Shown piece by piece: positions 28,263 to 37,246 of a stretch of DNA of 64,000 nt. The stretch is from Pseudomonas brassicacearum subsp. neoaurantiaca (GTDB taxonomy: Bacteria > Pseudomonadota > Gammaproteobacteria > Pseudomonadales > Pseudomonadaceae): positions 1 to 64,000 of the forward strand of contig NZ_VDLV01000003.1 in the NCBI RefSeq assembly GCF_013608025.1, written 5' to 3'. The number at the start of each line of letters is the position of its first letter. Within the stretch, counting starts at the first letter, position 1. Made by a program: the position numbers and the translations under genes. The notes beneath the pieces were generated by a model. That model searched no databases. It was not told the DNA's origin and saw only the letters and a program-made list of their open reading frames with translations.

Positions 28263-29411
28263 ATGAGCAGCACTTTTTTCATTCCAGCCGTGAACATCAT
28301 GGGCCTGGGTTGCCTCGACGAGGCGATGACCGCCATCCGCAACTACGGCTTTCGCAAGGCGCTGATCGTCACCGACGCGGGGTTGGCGAAGGCCGGCGTC
28401 GCCTCCAAGGTGGCCCAATTGCTGGCATTACAGGATGTCGACGCGGTGATCTACGACGGTGCCAAGCCCAACCCGAGCATCGCCAACGTTGAACTCGGGC
28501 TCGGCCTGCTGAAGGAAAGCCGCTGCGATTTCATCGTGTCGCTGGGTGGCGGCTCCCCCCATGATTGCGCCAAGGGTATCGCGTTGTGCGCGACCAACGG
28601 CGGGCAGATCCGCGACTATGAAGGCGTCGATCGCTCCAGCAAGCCGCAACTGCCGCTGATCGCCATCAACACCACGGCAGGCACCGCCAGTGAAATGACC
28701 CGTTTCTGCATCATCACGGACGAGACGCGCCACGTGAAAATGGCCATCGTCGACCGCAACGTCACGCCGCTGATGTCGGTCAACGACCCGGCCCTGATGG
28801 TGGCGATGCCCAAAGGATTGACCGCCGCGACCGGCATGGATGCGCTGACCCATGCGATCGAGGCTTATGTCTCCACCGCCGCCACGCCCATCACCGACGC
28901 CTGTGCCCTCAAAGCGATTACCTTGATCAGCAACAACCTGCGCCTGGCCGTGCGTGACGGCAATGACTTGGCAGCGCGGGAGAACATGGCTTATGCACAG
29001 TTCCTCGCGGGGATGGCATTCAACAATGCTTCGCTGGGTTTCGTGCATGCGATGGCGCACCAGTTGGGCGGCTTCTATGACCTGCCTCATGGCGTGTGCA
29101 ACGCGGTATTGCTGCCCCATGTACAGAGTTTCAACGCCACGGTCTGTGCCGCCCGGCTGACGGATGTTGCCCATGCCATGGGGGCCGATATCCGTGGATT
29201 CAGCCCTGAAGAAGGCGCCCAGTCTGCCATCGCGGCGATTCGCAGCCTGGCCGTGGATGTGGACATTCCAGCGGGCTTGCGTGAGCTGGGCGTGCGCCTC
29301 AATGACGTGCCGGTACTCGCCGCCAACGCCTTGAAGGACGCCTGCGGCCTGACCAACCCGAGAGCGGCGGACCAGCGCCAGATCGAGGAGATTTTCCGCG
29401 GCGCATTCTAA
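28263..29411 (+). CDS. Iron-containing alcohol dehydrogenase (group III)
   Basis: A 382-residue enzyme of the Fe-ADH family, similar to YiaY, AdhB and ErcA. It binds NAD through [16 protein letters not shown] and holds Fe2+ with the Asp/His set in [32 protein letters not shown] and NAVLLPH. The length is standard. The start at 28263 follows CAGGAG by nine bases. The physiological alcohol (ethanol, 1,2-propanediol, other short alcohols) cannot be set from sequence. It converges on the MFS gene and the two stop codons overlap by four bases. Confidence 0.92.
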   Translation: MSSTFFIPAVNIMGLGCLDEAMTAIRNYGFRKALIVTDAGLAKAGVASKVAQLLALQDVDAVIYDGAKPNPSIANVELGLGLLKESRCDFIVSLGGGSPHDCAKGIALCATNGGQIRDYEGVDRSSKPQLPLIAINTTAGTASEMTRFCIITDETRHVKMAIVDRNVTPLMSVNDPALMVAMPKGLTAATGMDALTHAIEAYVSTAATPITDACALKAITLISNNLRLAVRDGNDLAARENMAYAQFLAGMAFNNASLGFVHAMAHQLGGFYDLPHGVCNAVLLPHVQSFNATVCAARLTDVAHAMGADIRGFSPEEGAQSAIAAIRSLAVDVDIPAGLRELGVRLNDVPVLAANALKDACGLTNPRAADQRQIEEIFRGAF

Positions 29412-30571
29412 CTGGCCCGAGGCGGCATGAACCTGGCGCACAGCATCGCCGCCACTGCCAACAGCGTGCACAGCAGCGCCAATGGCCAGGCCTGTTGACT
29501 CAACAACAGGCTGGCCAAGGCGCCGATCGCCGAGGCCAACAACTGATGCAGGAAACCGCTCAGGGCCATGGCGTATGCGCCGGCGACCGGCGAGCCCTCG
29601 TTCGCCAATGACAGGCTGATGGGGTAATTCAACGACTGGCCGAACACCGCGAAGCAGTACGGGAGCCAGAACAGCAGGGCAACACTGCCCAATGCGATGC
29701 TCCCCGCCAGCATGGTCACGCTGCCACCCAGCACCAGCGTGATGCCCCAACCCATCAATCGACGCTGGCCGGTGCGTAGCACGAATGCATTCACCGCCAG
29801 CGCGCCTAGCAGGTACGCCGCGCTGATCGGCCAACCCAACAGGCCGTACTCGACGGCGGACCAATGGAAGCTTTCCTGCAAGATCAACGGCGCGCCGGTA
29901 TTGAAGGCGATGATCACGCCATACCCCAGCCCACCTGCCAGTGCAGGTAGCAGAAAACCGCGATGTCTGATGATCTGCCCGTATACCCGCCACGCCGACT
30001 GCCCGCCACTCACTTCCGCCAATACCGGGAACCGGGCCCTGGACACCGCCGCCGCCATCGCCAGGCTGACCGCACCCAAGCCGAGGAAAATCGCCTCCCA
30101 CCCGAAAGCGACCTGGATCAACGAACCGAGGTACTGGCCGATGCCGAGGGCAACCACGAAGGCGATCGATATCCACGACAGCGCCTTGGCCAGCAGGTCG
30201 CCGCTGAACGTGTCGCGGATCAACACCCGTGCCATCACCGAAATACCGCTGGCACCGATGCCCTGAATCAACCTGAACGCCAGGAATGTTTCCAGTGACG
30301 TGCCCAACGGCAAGGCCAGGTTGCCCAGGCCGTACAGGACCAATGCCGCGAGCAAGACGGGTTTGCGCCCAAGCCGCTGGCTCAGGCTGCCCCATAACAG
30401 CATGGGCAGCGCCATGCCGATCAGGTAGACCGACAATCCCCACGACACCTGGGCCGCATTAGCCTTGAGGTCCAGGGCAATGTCAGGCACGGCCGGCAGG
30501 TAGATACTCATGCCCAGTTGTGCGAGGAAAACGGTGGCGCAGGTGACGATCAGGGTTGTGCGGTTGTTCAT
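29408..30571 (-). CDS. MFS transporter, Bcr/CflA-like exporter
   Basis: A 387-residue major facilitator with twelve predicted membrane segments. The start [31 protein letters not shown] and the loop [20 protein letters not shown] match the drug:H+ antiporter-1 Bcr/CflA group. It lies 12 bases downstream of the alpha-oxoamine synthase-like gene on the same strand. It may therefore export the product of that enzyme, which is an inference from gene order. ATG at 30571 is used; the codon before it is TTG. Confidence 0.88.
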   Translation of the reverse strand: MNNRTTLIVTCATVFLAQLGMSIYLPAVPDIALDLKANAAQVSWGLSVYLIGMALPMLLWGSLSQRLGRKPVLLAALVLYGLGNLALPLGTSLETFLAFRLIQGIGASGISVMARVLIRDTFSGDLLAKALSWISIAFVVALGIGQYLGSLIQVAFGWEAIFLGLGAVSLAMAAAVSRARFPVLAEVSGGQSAWRVYGQIIRHRGFLLPALAGGLGYGVIIAFNTGAPLILQESFHWSAVEYGLLGWPISAAYLLGALAVNAFVLRTGQRRLMGWGITLVLGGSVTMLAGSIALGSVALLFWLPYCFAVFGQSLNYPISLSLANEGSPVAGAYAMALSGFLHQLLASAIGALASLLLSQQAWPLALLCTLLAVAAMLCARFMPPRAS

Positions 30572-30583
30572 CAAGGGCTCGAT

Positions 30584-31819
30584 TCAAGGGCGGGTGTCGC
30601 GCCCGTGGGCCAATAGCAGGTCGATGACCTGCTCGCAGAACGAACGAATCACCTCCGGCTCCATGTCGGCACGCAGGGTGATCCGGATCGCGGCTTTGTC
30701 TTGTGGCACCACGGGGAAAAAGACCGCTGAGGTGAAATACCCCAGTTCGGCGAGTTCGACCGCGAGACGCGTGGCCAGGGCCGCCTCGCCGCAGTGCACC
30801 AGCCGGATCGCCATGGGGCTGGCGTACTGTTCGGTGCGGATCAGGCTATCGAACAGGCGGATATTAGCTTGCAAACGTTCCTGCAACGAACTGAATTCGG
30901 GACTGCGGTGCAAGCTGATCGAGGCCATGCCTGCGCCGATAGCGGCGGAGTTCAGGCTTTGCGACCAATTGCTTGGGCCGCCGTAACGTTGCACCAGAGT
31001 CTTGTGCCGTTCACTGCCAAACATGGCCAATCCACCGCTGGCACCGAATGATTTGGCCAGCGAAGCGACAATCAGGGTGCGGTCGTCAACCGCCGGAATT
31101 CGCGATCGCACCAGGCCAATGCCGGAGGGTCCCACGGCGGACAACGCATGGGAGTCGTCCAGATAAAGGAACAGGCCGTGGCGCTGCTTGAGGTACATCA
31201 GGCTATCCAGGTCCGCCATGCCGCCCATGCTGTAGGCGCTGTCCGCCACGTAGGTCACGTTAGCGTGGCGTTTGCAGACGTCTTCGAGGAAATCCATGTC
31301 GTTGTGCGGGCAGGTGATGACCTGGGTTTCATCCGCGCAGGCGGCCTTGATATGGTTCATCGAATAATGGGCCTGCTTGTCGAAGACCATGACCGGCGGT
31401 CGATTGCCGGTCAAGGCACCACTGGCCAGCAAGGGCAGTATCCCTGAGCTTGCTGCGCTGCAAGACAATGCGCTGAGGCAACTGGCGCCGAACAACTCCG
31501 ACAGTTGGATTTCGTATTGGTCGAGGATTTCCAGCTTGCAGCGATTTTTCGAGTTGGCAACGCGCAGGGTTCCGGCTTCCCAAAGCGTCGTCATGGCACC
31601 GTCCAGCAAGGCGGGGTGATAATCCAGGCCCAAGTAGGACGTCGTACAGAAGTGATGCAGGGTGCGACCGTATTGATCCACCAACACATTGGGGCTCTTG
31701 ACCTCCACATTCAGCCCCGCGGCTTTTCCAACATGGGCGTTCTGCCAATCCTGGTCCGCCAGGGAAATCACCTTGCGATAGTTGGTGAAGCGATGGGGTG
31801 GTAGCGCAGTCTGGTTCAT
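30584..31819 (-). CDS. PLP-dependent alpha-oxoamine synthase-family enzyme
   Basis: A 411-residue fold-type I PLP enzyme related to 8-amino-7-oxononanoate synthase, 2-amino-3-ketobutyrate CoA ligase, serine palmitoyltransferase and the CAI-1 synthase CqsA. The PLP lysine is in VASLAKSFGASGG, the cofactor aspartate/histidine pair in YLDDSHALSAVGPSG, and the substrate loop is TTSYLGLDYHP. These enzymes join an amino acid and an acyl-CoA to give an alpha-amino ketone. It is not BioF by context: no biotin genes are nearby and an exporter follows. The product is probably a small signalling or antimicrobial amino ketone, which is inference. Confidence 0.85.
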   Translation of the reverse strand: MNQTALPPHRFTNYRKVISLADQDWQNAHVGKAAGLNVEVKSPNVLVDQYGRTLHHFCTTSYLGLDYHPALLDGAMTTLWEAGTLRVANSKNRCKLEILDQYEIQLSELFGASCLSALSCSAASSGILPLLASGALTGNRPPVMVFDKQAHYSMNHIKAACADETQVITCPHNDMDFLEDVCKRHANVTYVADSAYSMGGMADLDSLMYLKQRHGLFLYLDDSHALSAVGPSGIGLVRSRIPAVDDRTLIVASLAKSFGASGGLAMFGSERHKTLVQRYGGPSNWSQSLNSAAIGAGMASISLHRSPEFSSLQERLQANIRLFDSLIRTEQYASPMAIRLVHCGEAALATRLAVELAELGYFTSAVFFPVVPQDKAAIRITLRADMEPEVIRSFCEQVIDLLLAHGRDTRP

Positions 31820-32208
31820 GGTTCGAGTACATTCCTTGGTTATGTGTTGCTGTCCGTGGGTGTTTCACTTTGTGTGTATGTCGAGACTTTACAGACTGTT
31901 GGGCAGGGCTTTGAATCGGCTGTTTCCGGTGTGTTTGAGCGTGATCGGAGAGTTGCGCGTAGGATCTTGCCTAGGGAGCTGGACGGGGAATCCATTTGCG
32001 GCGTGGGAGTGGGGGTTCGACCCGTGAAATTGCGGGGTTTGGCTACCCTGAGCGCTTGGCCAACCCATCGAATACGGATTTCGCTTCGGTCGTGTCCATC
32101 GTGTGTTGGCAAAATGATGTCAATTTTCCAGGGGCGGTCCGATTGCCTGCGCTATCCTCATCGATAACGTGGGTATACGTGATTGCGTACGTCTGCAGGG
32201 CGGCGCGA
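31820..32208. other. Divergent intergenic region between the oxoamine synthase and diguanylate cyclase genes
   Basis: 389 bases without a gene. It must carry both promoters, but I see no clear palindrome, riboswitch or terminator in it. An in-frame extension of the cyclase gene reaches back to 31996 without protein-like sequence. Confidence 0.5.
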
Positions 32209-33612
32209 ATGACGGATGCCCGGTTCCCCCATGGCTGTATCACCCGGATGGCTTATCGCGTCATGGATATTCGAAGTTCCGCGCCGCTGGCCAGCTACCT
32301 CGATTTGCTGCTGGACGCCGTATGTGCCGTCGACGCCCAAGGCTGTATCGTGTTCGTCAGCGCGGCGTGCGAGCGCATTCTGGGCTACACGCCACAGGAA
32401 CTGATCGGCCGGCGGATGATCGACCTGGTGCATCCCGCCGACCGCCAGCGGACCCTCGAGGCCGCGCGTGAAATCATGGAGGGCGAGCCCAAGCTCAATT
32501 TCGAGAACCGCTACCTGCGCAAGGACGGTGGTGTAGTGCATATCCTGTGGTCGGCGCGCTGGTCGGAGGCTGACCAGCTGCGCATCGCCGTGGCGCGTGA
32601 CATCACCGAGCGCAAGCAGGCGGAGTCCCGTCAGGCGGCGTTGTATGCGATTTCCGAGGCAGCCCATGCCGCTGCTGACCTGCTGGCCTTGTTCAAGCGG
32701 ATCCACCTGATCATCGGCGAGTGGCTGCCGGCGCTGAATTTTTCGGTGGCGCTGTATGACGAGCAATGCGAGCAGATCGACTTTGCGTACCACGTCGACG
32801 ATCGAGAGCGACAACCCGAATTGCCTGGCACGATGATCGGACGCTTGTGCGCCGAAGTCATCCGCAGTGGCCAGCCGATCCTGCTCACCCCCGGTTGCAG
32901 TTCCTTGCCCGCAGAATTCCGCGACCTTGTGTCTGCGCCGCAGGCGCCTTGTTGGCTGGGCGTGCCGCTGAATTCGCAGAACGGTACGATCGGCGCCTTG
33001 ATCGTCAAGAGTGCGCCGGACAGCGAACGCTATACCGAGCAAGACAAGGAATTGCTGCAATACGTCTGTGCTCAGATCACCCTCGCCATCGAGCGCCAGC
33101 AATTGCACGCCCGATTGCAGCACATGGCGCAGTACGACCAACTGACCCAAGTGCCCAATCGCGAATTGCTGCGCGAGCGGTTCAAGGCTGCGCTGGCCAC
33201 GGCCCGTGCCGCATCGGGGCGGATGGCCTTGCTCTATATCGACCTGGACCGTTTCAAGCAGGTCAACGACACGTATGGCCATGGTGTTGGCGACATGCTG
33301 CTGCAAGCGGTGGCGAGTCGGCTCAGGGGCTGCATACGCGAAACAGACACCGTCGCGCGCATCGGCGGTGATGAATTTGTCGTCCTGCTGCACAGCATCC
33401 AGAACGTCACGGACGCCGAGCGGGTGCAAGCAAAAATCCGCCGTGCCTTGGCTGAGCCGCTGCGGCTGGATGGTCACTGCCTGAGTATCGAACCGAGCAT
33501 CGGCGTGGCGTGCTTTCCCGACCATGGCACCGAAGACATCACCCTGTTCCGCCACGCCGACGAAGCGATGTACGCCGCCAAGCGCCACAACCACCGAGCC
33601 TTCGGCATTTAA
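32209..33612 (+). CDS. Diguanylate cyclase with PAS and GAF sensor domains
   Basis: A ~467-residue signalling protein. A PAS domain comes first (LDLLLDAVCAVDAQGCIVFV through the PAC motif IAVARDITERKQAE). A GAF domain follows (about residues 145-290, with LGVPLNSQNGTIGALIVKS), then a GGDEF domain with the intact active site RIGGDEFVVLL and, five residues before it, the inhibitory-site RETD. It is therefore expected to make c-di-GMP and to be product-inhibited. There are no membrane segments, so the cue is cytosolic. The start is uncertain among ATGs at 32209, 32248 and 32263; AGGG before the first is the best ribosome site. Confidence 0.9.
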   Translation: MTDARFPHGCITRMAYRVMDIRSSAPLASYLDLLLDAVCAVDAQGCIVFVSAACERILGYTPQELIGRRMIDLVHPADRQRTLEAAREIMEGEPKLNFENRYLRKDGGVVHILWSARWSEADQLRIAVARDITERKQAESRQAALYAISEAAHAAADLLALFKRIHLIIGEWLPALNFSVALYDEQCEQIDFAYHVDDRERQPELPGTMIGRLCAEVIRSGQPILLTPGCSSLPAEFRDLVSAPQAPCWLGVPLNSQNGTIGALIVKSAPDSERYTEQDKELLQYVCAQITLAIERQQLHARLQHMAQYDQLTQVPNRELLRERFKAALATARAASGRMALLYIDLDRFKQVNDTYGHGVGDMLLQAVASRLRGCIRETDTVARIGGDEFVVLLHSIQNVTDAERVQAKIRRALAEPLRLDGHCLSIEPSIGVACFPDHGTEDITLFRHADEAMYAAKRHNHRAFGI

Positions 33613-33731
33613 TTGCGCGCCACCGTTCGTCGTGGCACTCGCGTGTTTTCCAAACCTTGAGACCTGGGCCATTTCAAATGAAATACGGGGCATGCGTGCC
33701 CGTCATTTCTTGCAATACGGAGGGCCGGGCT

Positions 33732-33890
33732 ATGCGCGGGTCAAGCAACATTTATCCGGGAAACATTGCTCACGATCGAACGAAGGTGTCCGAAGCGGGT
33801 CGCAAAAGTGGGAGAACCACCATCGCGAGCGTCGATAAAAGCCCGCTGAAAGCCGAGATTGGCCGCAAGCCGGGTCGCACGTCTCGCTGA
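33732..33890 (+). CDS. Small KGG-repeat stress protein (diverged)
   Basis: A 52-residue basic protein with two diverged copies of the stress-induced KGG/acidophilic repeat. The motif PGNIAHDRTKVSEAGRKSG corresponds to the usual PGNFANDREKASEAGRKGG, and the second copy (DKSPLKAEIGRKPG) is weaker. The second glycine of each KGG is altered (KSG, KPG). The start at 33732 has GGAGGG eight bases upstream. A terminator-like hairpin follows. Its neighbours are also general-stress genes. Confidence 0.7.
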   Translation: MRGSSNIYPGNIAHDRTKVSEAGRKSGRTTIASVDKSPLKAEIGRKPGRTSR

Positions 33891-33914
33891 ATATCCAACG
33901 GTGGTTCTGATTTC

Positions 33915-33946
33915 CGCGACGTAGATTCCGTCGCGATTTTTCTTTC
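33915..33946 (+). terminator. Terminator-like hairpin after the KGG gene
   Basis: CGCGAC (33915-33920) pairs with GTCGCG (33930-33935), followed by ATTTTTCTTTC. It starts 25 bases after the KGG stop codon and lies just before the ribosome site of the next gene. Confidence 0.7.
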
Positions 33947-33962
33947 AGAGGAGGGCGCGACC

Positions 33963-34466
33963 ATGAGCCGGATGGCCACCTTTTTACGTACCACCAGTGT
34001 TGTCGTGCTAATGGGCCTGGGTGCCAATAGCGCCTGGGCCCAGTCACCTGTCGAATTCATCAACGATGCATCCGCCAAAGGCATGGCCGACATCGAGGCC
34101 AGCCGTGAGGCGCATTCGAAAGCGGAGTCACGGGAGGTCAAGGACTACACCATCATGGTGATCAACGACCGCACCACCGCCAACCAACATTTGGCGAAAA
34201 TCGCCAAGAAGCTCGACTTGCCTGTCGCGCCACGGGAAGAAGTGGCGGACAAGGCCAAGACCCTGATGCCACCAGTGGCCGAGGGCGAGTCGTTCGAAGC
34301 GGCTTATGCCGCCAGCCAGGTCAAGGCCACTGAAGAAGCCATCGAGCAGATCCAGCAGCAGGCCCAGACCACCGATGTGCCGGAGATCAAGGCGTTCGCT
34401 GACGAAACGCTGCCCAAGCTGCAAACCCATCTCGAGATGGCCAGGGCGTTGCAGGCCAGCCGCTGA
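33963..34466 (+). CDS. DUF4142 periplasmic protein
   Basis: A 167-residue protein with a signal peptide cut after SAWAQ and a ferritin-like helical DUF4142 domain: [50 protein letters not shown], and the C-terminal [21 protein letters not shown]4142 proteins are found in stress and outer-membrane contexts and their biochemical role is unknown. GAGGAGGG precedes the ATG. It sits between the KGG and GSP39-type genes and is followed by its own terminator. Confidence 0.9.
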   Translation: MSRMATFLRTTSVVVLMGLGANSAWAQSPVEFINDASAKGMADIEASREAHSKAESREVKDYTIMVINDRTTANQHLAKIAKKLDLPVAPREEVADKAKTLMPPVAEGESFEAAYAASQVKATEEAIEQIQQQAQTTDVPEIKAFADETLPKLQTHLEMARALQASR

Positions 34467-34491
34467 TCCTCTGCACCTGTTTATGTTCAGG

Positions 34492-34520
34492 ACCGGGACG
34501 CCAGCGTCCCGGCTCGTTTT
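34492..34520 (+). terminator. Rho-independent terminator after the DUF4142 gene
   Basis: ACCGGGACG (34492-34500) pairs with CGTCCCGG(C) (34505-34512) over a CCAG loop, followed by CTCGTTTTG. It lies 26 bases after the stop. Confidence 0.8.
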
Positions 34521-34543
34521 GCCCGCCGAAAAGGAGAACCTCG

Positions 34544-35452
34544 ATGTCTACACGCCGAGAACCCAACCAATACGCGATGCAGAATCCGCTGACCCAATAC
34601 CCGCGTCCGGAGTTTCCGGACCAGCCACAGTCCCCGCCAGGCATCGACCAGGACATGCTGCCGCAACCCGATCATGGTGAAAAAAGTTATCAGGGGTTCG
34701 GACGCCTGGAAGGGCGCAAGGCGCTGATCACCGGCGGCGACTCCGGGATCGGTCGCGCCGCCGCCATCGCCTACGCCCGGGAAGGCGCTGATGTCGCGAT
34801 CAATTACCTGCCCAGTGAAGAGCGCGACGCGCAGCAGGTTATTGAGCTGATCAAGGCTGAGGGGCGCAAGGCCATCGCCATTCCGGGCGACCTCAAGGAC
34901 GAAGCGTTCTGTGCGCAGATGGTCAAGATGGCGCAACAGCAACTCGACGGCCTGGATATCCTGGTCAATGTCGCCGGTAAGCAGGAGGCGCAGAAAGACA
35001 TCGCCGACATCACCACCGCGCAGTTCGACGACACCATGAAAACCAACATCTATGCGATGTTCTGGATCTGCAAGACCGCGGTGCCGCTGATGCCGGCCGG
35101 TGCGACCATCATCAATACCGCGTCGATCCAATCCTACGATCCGTCCGCGACGCTGCTGGACTACGCCACCACCAAAGCGGCGATCGTGGCGTTTACCAAG
35201 GCGTTGGCCGGGCAAGTCATCAGCAAGGGCATCCGTGTCAATGCGGTTGCGCCGGGGCCGATCTGGACCGTGCTGCAACCCAGCGGTGGGCAACCCAGGG
35301 AGAAGATTCCTACGTTCGGCTCCCAGGTCCCAATGAAGCGTCCTGGACAGCCTGCGGAATGCGCGCCGCTTTATGTGCTGCTTGCATCGCAAGAGTCGAG
35401 TTATATCACCGGGGAAGTATTTGGCGTGACGGGAGGCAACCCGTTGCCCTGA
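34544..35452 (+). CDS. SDR oxidoreductase, general stress protein 39 type
   Basis: A 302-residue short-chain dehydrogenase with the extended N-terminus ([20 protein letters not shown]) typical of the YdaD/GSP39/YghA group. The cofactor site is [17 protein letters not shown], the catalytic tetrad includes [23 protein letters not shown] (Tyr and Lys as YATTK), and the tail is [13 protein letters not shown]. The likely cofactor is NAD(P) and the substrate unknown. In enterobacteria and Bacillus the homologues are general-stress genes. AAAGGAG precedes the ATG. Confidence 0.9.
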   Translation: MSTRREPNQYAMQNPLTQYPRPEFPDQPQSPPGIDQDMLPQPDHGEKSYQGFGRLEGRKALITGGDSGIGRAAAIAYAREGADVAINYLPSEERDAQQVIELIKAEGRKAIAIPGDLKDEAFCAQMVKMAQQQLDGLDILVNVAGKQEAQKDIADITTAQFDDTMKTNIYAMFWICKTAVPLMPAGATIINTASIQSYDPSATLLDYATTKAAIVAFTKALAGQVISKGIRVNAVAPGPIWTVLQPSGGQPREKIPTFGSQVPMKRPGQPAECAPLYVLLASQESSYITGEVFGVTGGNPLP

Positions 35453-35456
35453 TGTT

Positions 35457-35490
35457 GAAAAATGCGCGAGTGGCATGGACCACTCGCGCA
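35457..35490 (-). terminator. Rho-independent terminator of the iron permease-like gene
   Basis: A perfect 11 bp stem (35463-35473 with 35480-35490) and six-base loop, followed on the minus strand by TTTTTCAAC. It begins seven bases after the stop codon at 35497. Confidence 0.88.
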
Positions 35491-35496
35491 TCTGCA

Positions 35497-35901
35497 TCAG
35501 CACTGGTTCAAGTCGATCTTGTTCTTTTGCTCAATACCGTCAAGGCTCTTGGCTTCGTCTTTTCCCATGTCCTGATACTGCTTCCTCAGGGCTTCAAGCT
35601 GCTTGAGATCGAGCGACTCGAGACCGAGCATTGCGTTCTGCGCGTCCTTGGACGCCCGCAGTAACTCATCGACTTTCAGATGCAAGATATCCGTATCGCG
35701 GTTCTGTGTGTTCTGGATCAGGAACACCATCAGGAAGGTGATGATGGTGGTCGAGGTGTTGATGATCAATTGCCAGGTGTCGTTGAAACCGAAGAAAGGT
35801 CCGCTGGCAGCCCAGAGCGTCAACAACACGATGGCCCCCAGGAATGTCTTGGGGCTCCCCGCCCAGAGGGAAAGTTTTTGTGCGATCTTTGCGAACGTCA
35901 T
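35497..35901 (-). CDS. Low-affinity iron permease family protein
   Basis: A 134-residue membrane protein. It has two membrane segments (FLGAIVLLTLWAASGPFFGF and LIINTSTTIITFLMVFLIQ) joined by FNDTWQ, then NTQNRDTDILHLKVDELLRA and a charged helical tail. This is the bacterial form of the low-affinity iron permease family; the FLIQNTQNRD motif is diagnostic. Iron transport by the bacterial members is not established. It is convergent with the GSP39-type gene. Confidence 0.9.
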   Translation of the reverse strand: MTFAKIAQKLSLWAGSPKTFLGAIVLLTLWAASGPFFGFNDTWQLIINTSTTIITFLMVFLIQNTQNRDTDILHLKVDELLRASKDAQNAMLGLESLDLKQLEALRKQYQDMGKDEAKSLDGIEQKNKIDLNQC

Positions 35902-36080
35902 TGCCGTGTTTCCTTATTGGATGCACCTGTCTGGTGTGACAGCAACGAGTCGGTGAAAATTCTACTTACATTTCAACCGCAAGCGTTCCCCTTCGACGTT
36001 CATCGTCCGGCACGATGACAGTCGCAACCATTGCCACGCTCACAGGTCACTCCTGAAAGCCCTCAGCATCGGAGTACGAC

Positions 36081-36227
36081 ATGAATATCGCCCGCACGCT
36101 TTGCCTCGCCTGCTGCCTGTTCGCCCTGCATGGCTGTTTTGACAACTCGGATAACGAGACCAAGGACAACACCGATGGCACCAAGTCTTCGGTACAGATG
36201 CAGGAGTCCAAGTCGGACAGCAAATAG
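36081..36227 (+). CDS. Small lipoprotein, 48 residues
   Basis: A very short lipoprotein: signal MNIARTLCLACCLFALHGC with lipobox LHGC, then a 29-residue acidic, serine/lysine-rich tail (DNSDNETKDNTDG and onward). GGAG lies eight bases before the ATG. It resembles the small entericidin- or stress-type lipoproteins found near general-stress genes, but no family motif is certain. A REP pair follows directly. Confidence 0.75.
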   Translation: MNIARTLCLACCLFALHGCFDNSDNETKDNTDGTKSSVQMQESKSDSK

Positions 36228-36241
36228 GAGCTGTTGAAAAC

Positions 36242-36328
36242 TGTGGGAGCGAGCCTGCTCGCGATGGCGTCAGGTCAGCAACATCAAGGGCGCTGACACA
36301 CCGCTATCGCGAGCAGGCTCGCTCCCAC
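36242..36328. repeat. REP pair, first family (CCTGCTC variant)
   Basis: Inverted copies of GTGGGAGCGAGCCTGCTCGC, starting 14 bases after the small lipoprotein stop. This is the last first-family REP pair seen in the window; only a single second-family copy at 37160-37202 lies further right. Confidence 0.88.
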
Positions 36329-36353
36329 TGGTTCTTTTCTTAGCAGCGATTGC

Positions 36354-36764
36354 TCATCGCCCTTGCTGCAACACCTTCAACGCTGCCGATGCCAGGAAGC
36401 CTGAGCGGCTTTTCTCTTCAGGATGGTGCAACACATATTCATCAATCCGGTTGAGCAGGTAGCCGGGCAACGTGATGTTGAGTTTCTGCGCCTTGCCCAG
36501 GTATTTGGTCACATCAATGTCCACCAGCGCCCAGGTGCAGCCAGCATAGTGCGGATTGGCGGCGTGCAGGGTGACAGTATTGGCCGATGGAATCGGTGAG
36601 CCGTCCTCAGCCAGAATCTCGAAATGGCCCTCGATGGCCTCACGCGCCATCGCCATGGCCTCATCCAGGTCATCACCTGCGGAAAAACAACCCGGAATGT
36701 CCGGCACCTCAACACCCCAGGCGTGCTTGTCATCGCCCATGGAAATCGCAATCGGGTAAAGCAT
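36354..36764 (-). CDS. hicB: HicB antitoxin
   Basis: A 136-residue antitoxin. The N-terminal HicB fold is MLYPIAISMGDDKHAWGVEVPDIPGCFSAG with GDDLDEAMAMAREAIEGHF. The C-terminal ribbon-helix-helix part is KLNITLPGYLLNRIDEYVLHHPEEKSRSGFLASAAL, which makes this the DNA-binding HicB type and the expected autorepressor of the operon. Its ATG directly abuts the hicA stop (TGAATG). Confidence 0.94.
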   Translation of the reverse strand: MLYPIAISMGDDKHAWGVEVPDIPGCFSAGDDLDEAMAMAREAIEGHFEILAEDGSPIPSANTVTLHAANPHYAGCTWALVDIDVTKYLGKAQKLNITLPGYLLNRIDEYVLHHPEEKSRSGFLASAALKVLQQGR

Positions 36765-36980
36765 TCAATCGTCCTCCGGAAAAGCGGGGCAACTGGCCGT
36801 CTGGAGAAGGGCCTGTTGCAAGATACTGATTGCCGTTTTCTTGAGCAGGTCCTTCTTGGGATGAGGAACCGTGACCAGCCCCGGTTTGGTCGGGTGTTTG
36901 AAATGATGGTGGCTGCCTCGGATACGCACCAGATACCAACCATCCGCAACAATTTGGCTTATCAAGAATCGGCTATTCAC
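36765..36980 (-). CDS. hicA: HicA mRNA interferase toxin
   Basis: A 71-residue toxin with the double-stranded RNA-binding-like HicA fold: IVADGWYLVRIRGSHHHFKHPTKPGLVTVPHPKKDL. The catalytic histidine lies in GSHHHFKHP. It starts at a GTG with GGAGG four bases upstream. The C-terminal residues after ISILQQA are longer and less typical than usual. It is the upstream gene of the hicAB module and would cleave mRNA when free of HicB. Confidence 0.92.
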   Translation of the reverse strand: MNSRFLISQIVADGWYLVRIRGSHHHFKHPTKPGLVTVPHPKKDLLKKTAISILQQALLQTASCPAFPEDD

Positions 36981-37159
36981 AACACCTCCATGTGGTGTTC
37001 TTGGTGGGTACTATACCTACTGAAAAAGAATGATCAACACTATAACCACCATGGGCGACGGTTGGGCTGGTGGGAGCTGCGCTTGAAGTCTAGAAGCGGC
37101 GTCACGCAAGGACGGGGGAGAACGAGGGTGCCTTTATTTCAGGATGAGACGGGGCCTGG

Positions 37160-37202
37160 CGTGGCGAGGGAGTTTGCTCCCGCTGGGCTGCGAAGCAGCC
37201 CC
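37160..37202. repeat. Single REP, second family
   Basis: One copy of GTGGCGAGGGAGTTTGCTCC plus the GGGCTGCGAAGCAGCCC hairpin, without an inverted partner. It lies downstream of the LysE-type gene. Confidence 0.75.
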
Positions 37203-37246
37203 GGTTTTGAGCCCGATTCCAAAAAGGACTTTTTTATTCACAGGAC

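Noticed and set aside
28428..30443. A 671-codon minus-strand frame opposite the iron alcohol dehydrogenase
   Set aside because: Shadow of the plus-strand dehydrogenase and an off-frame of the MFS gene; composition is arginine/glycine-rich with no domain.
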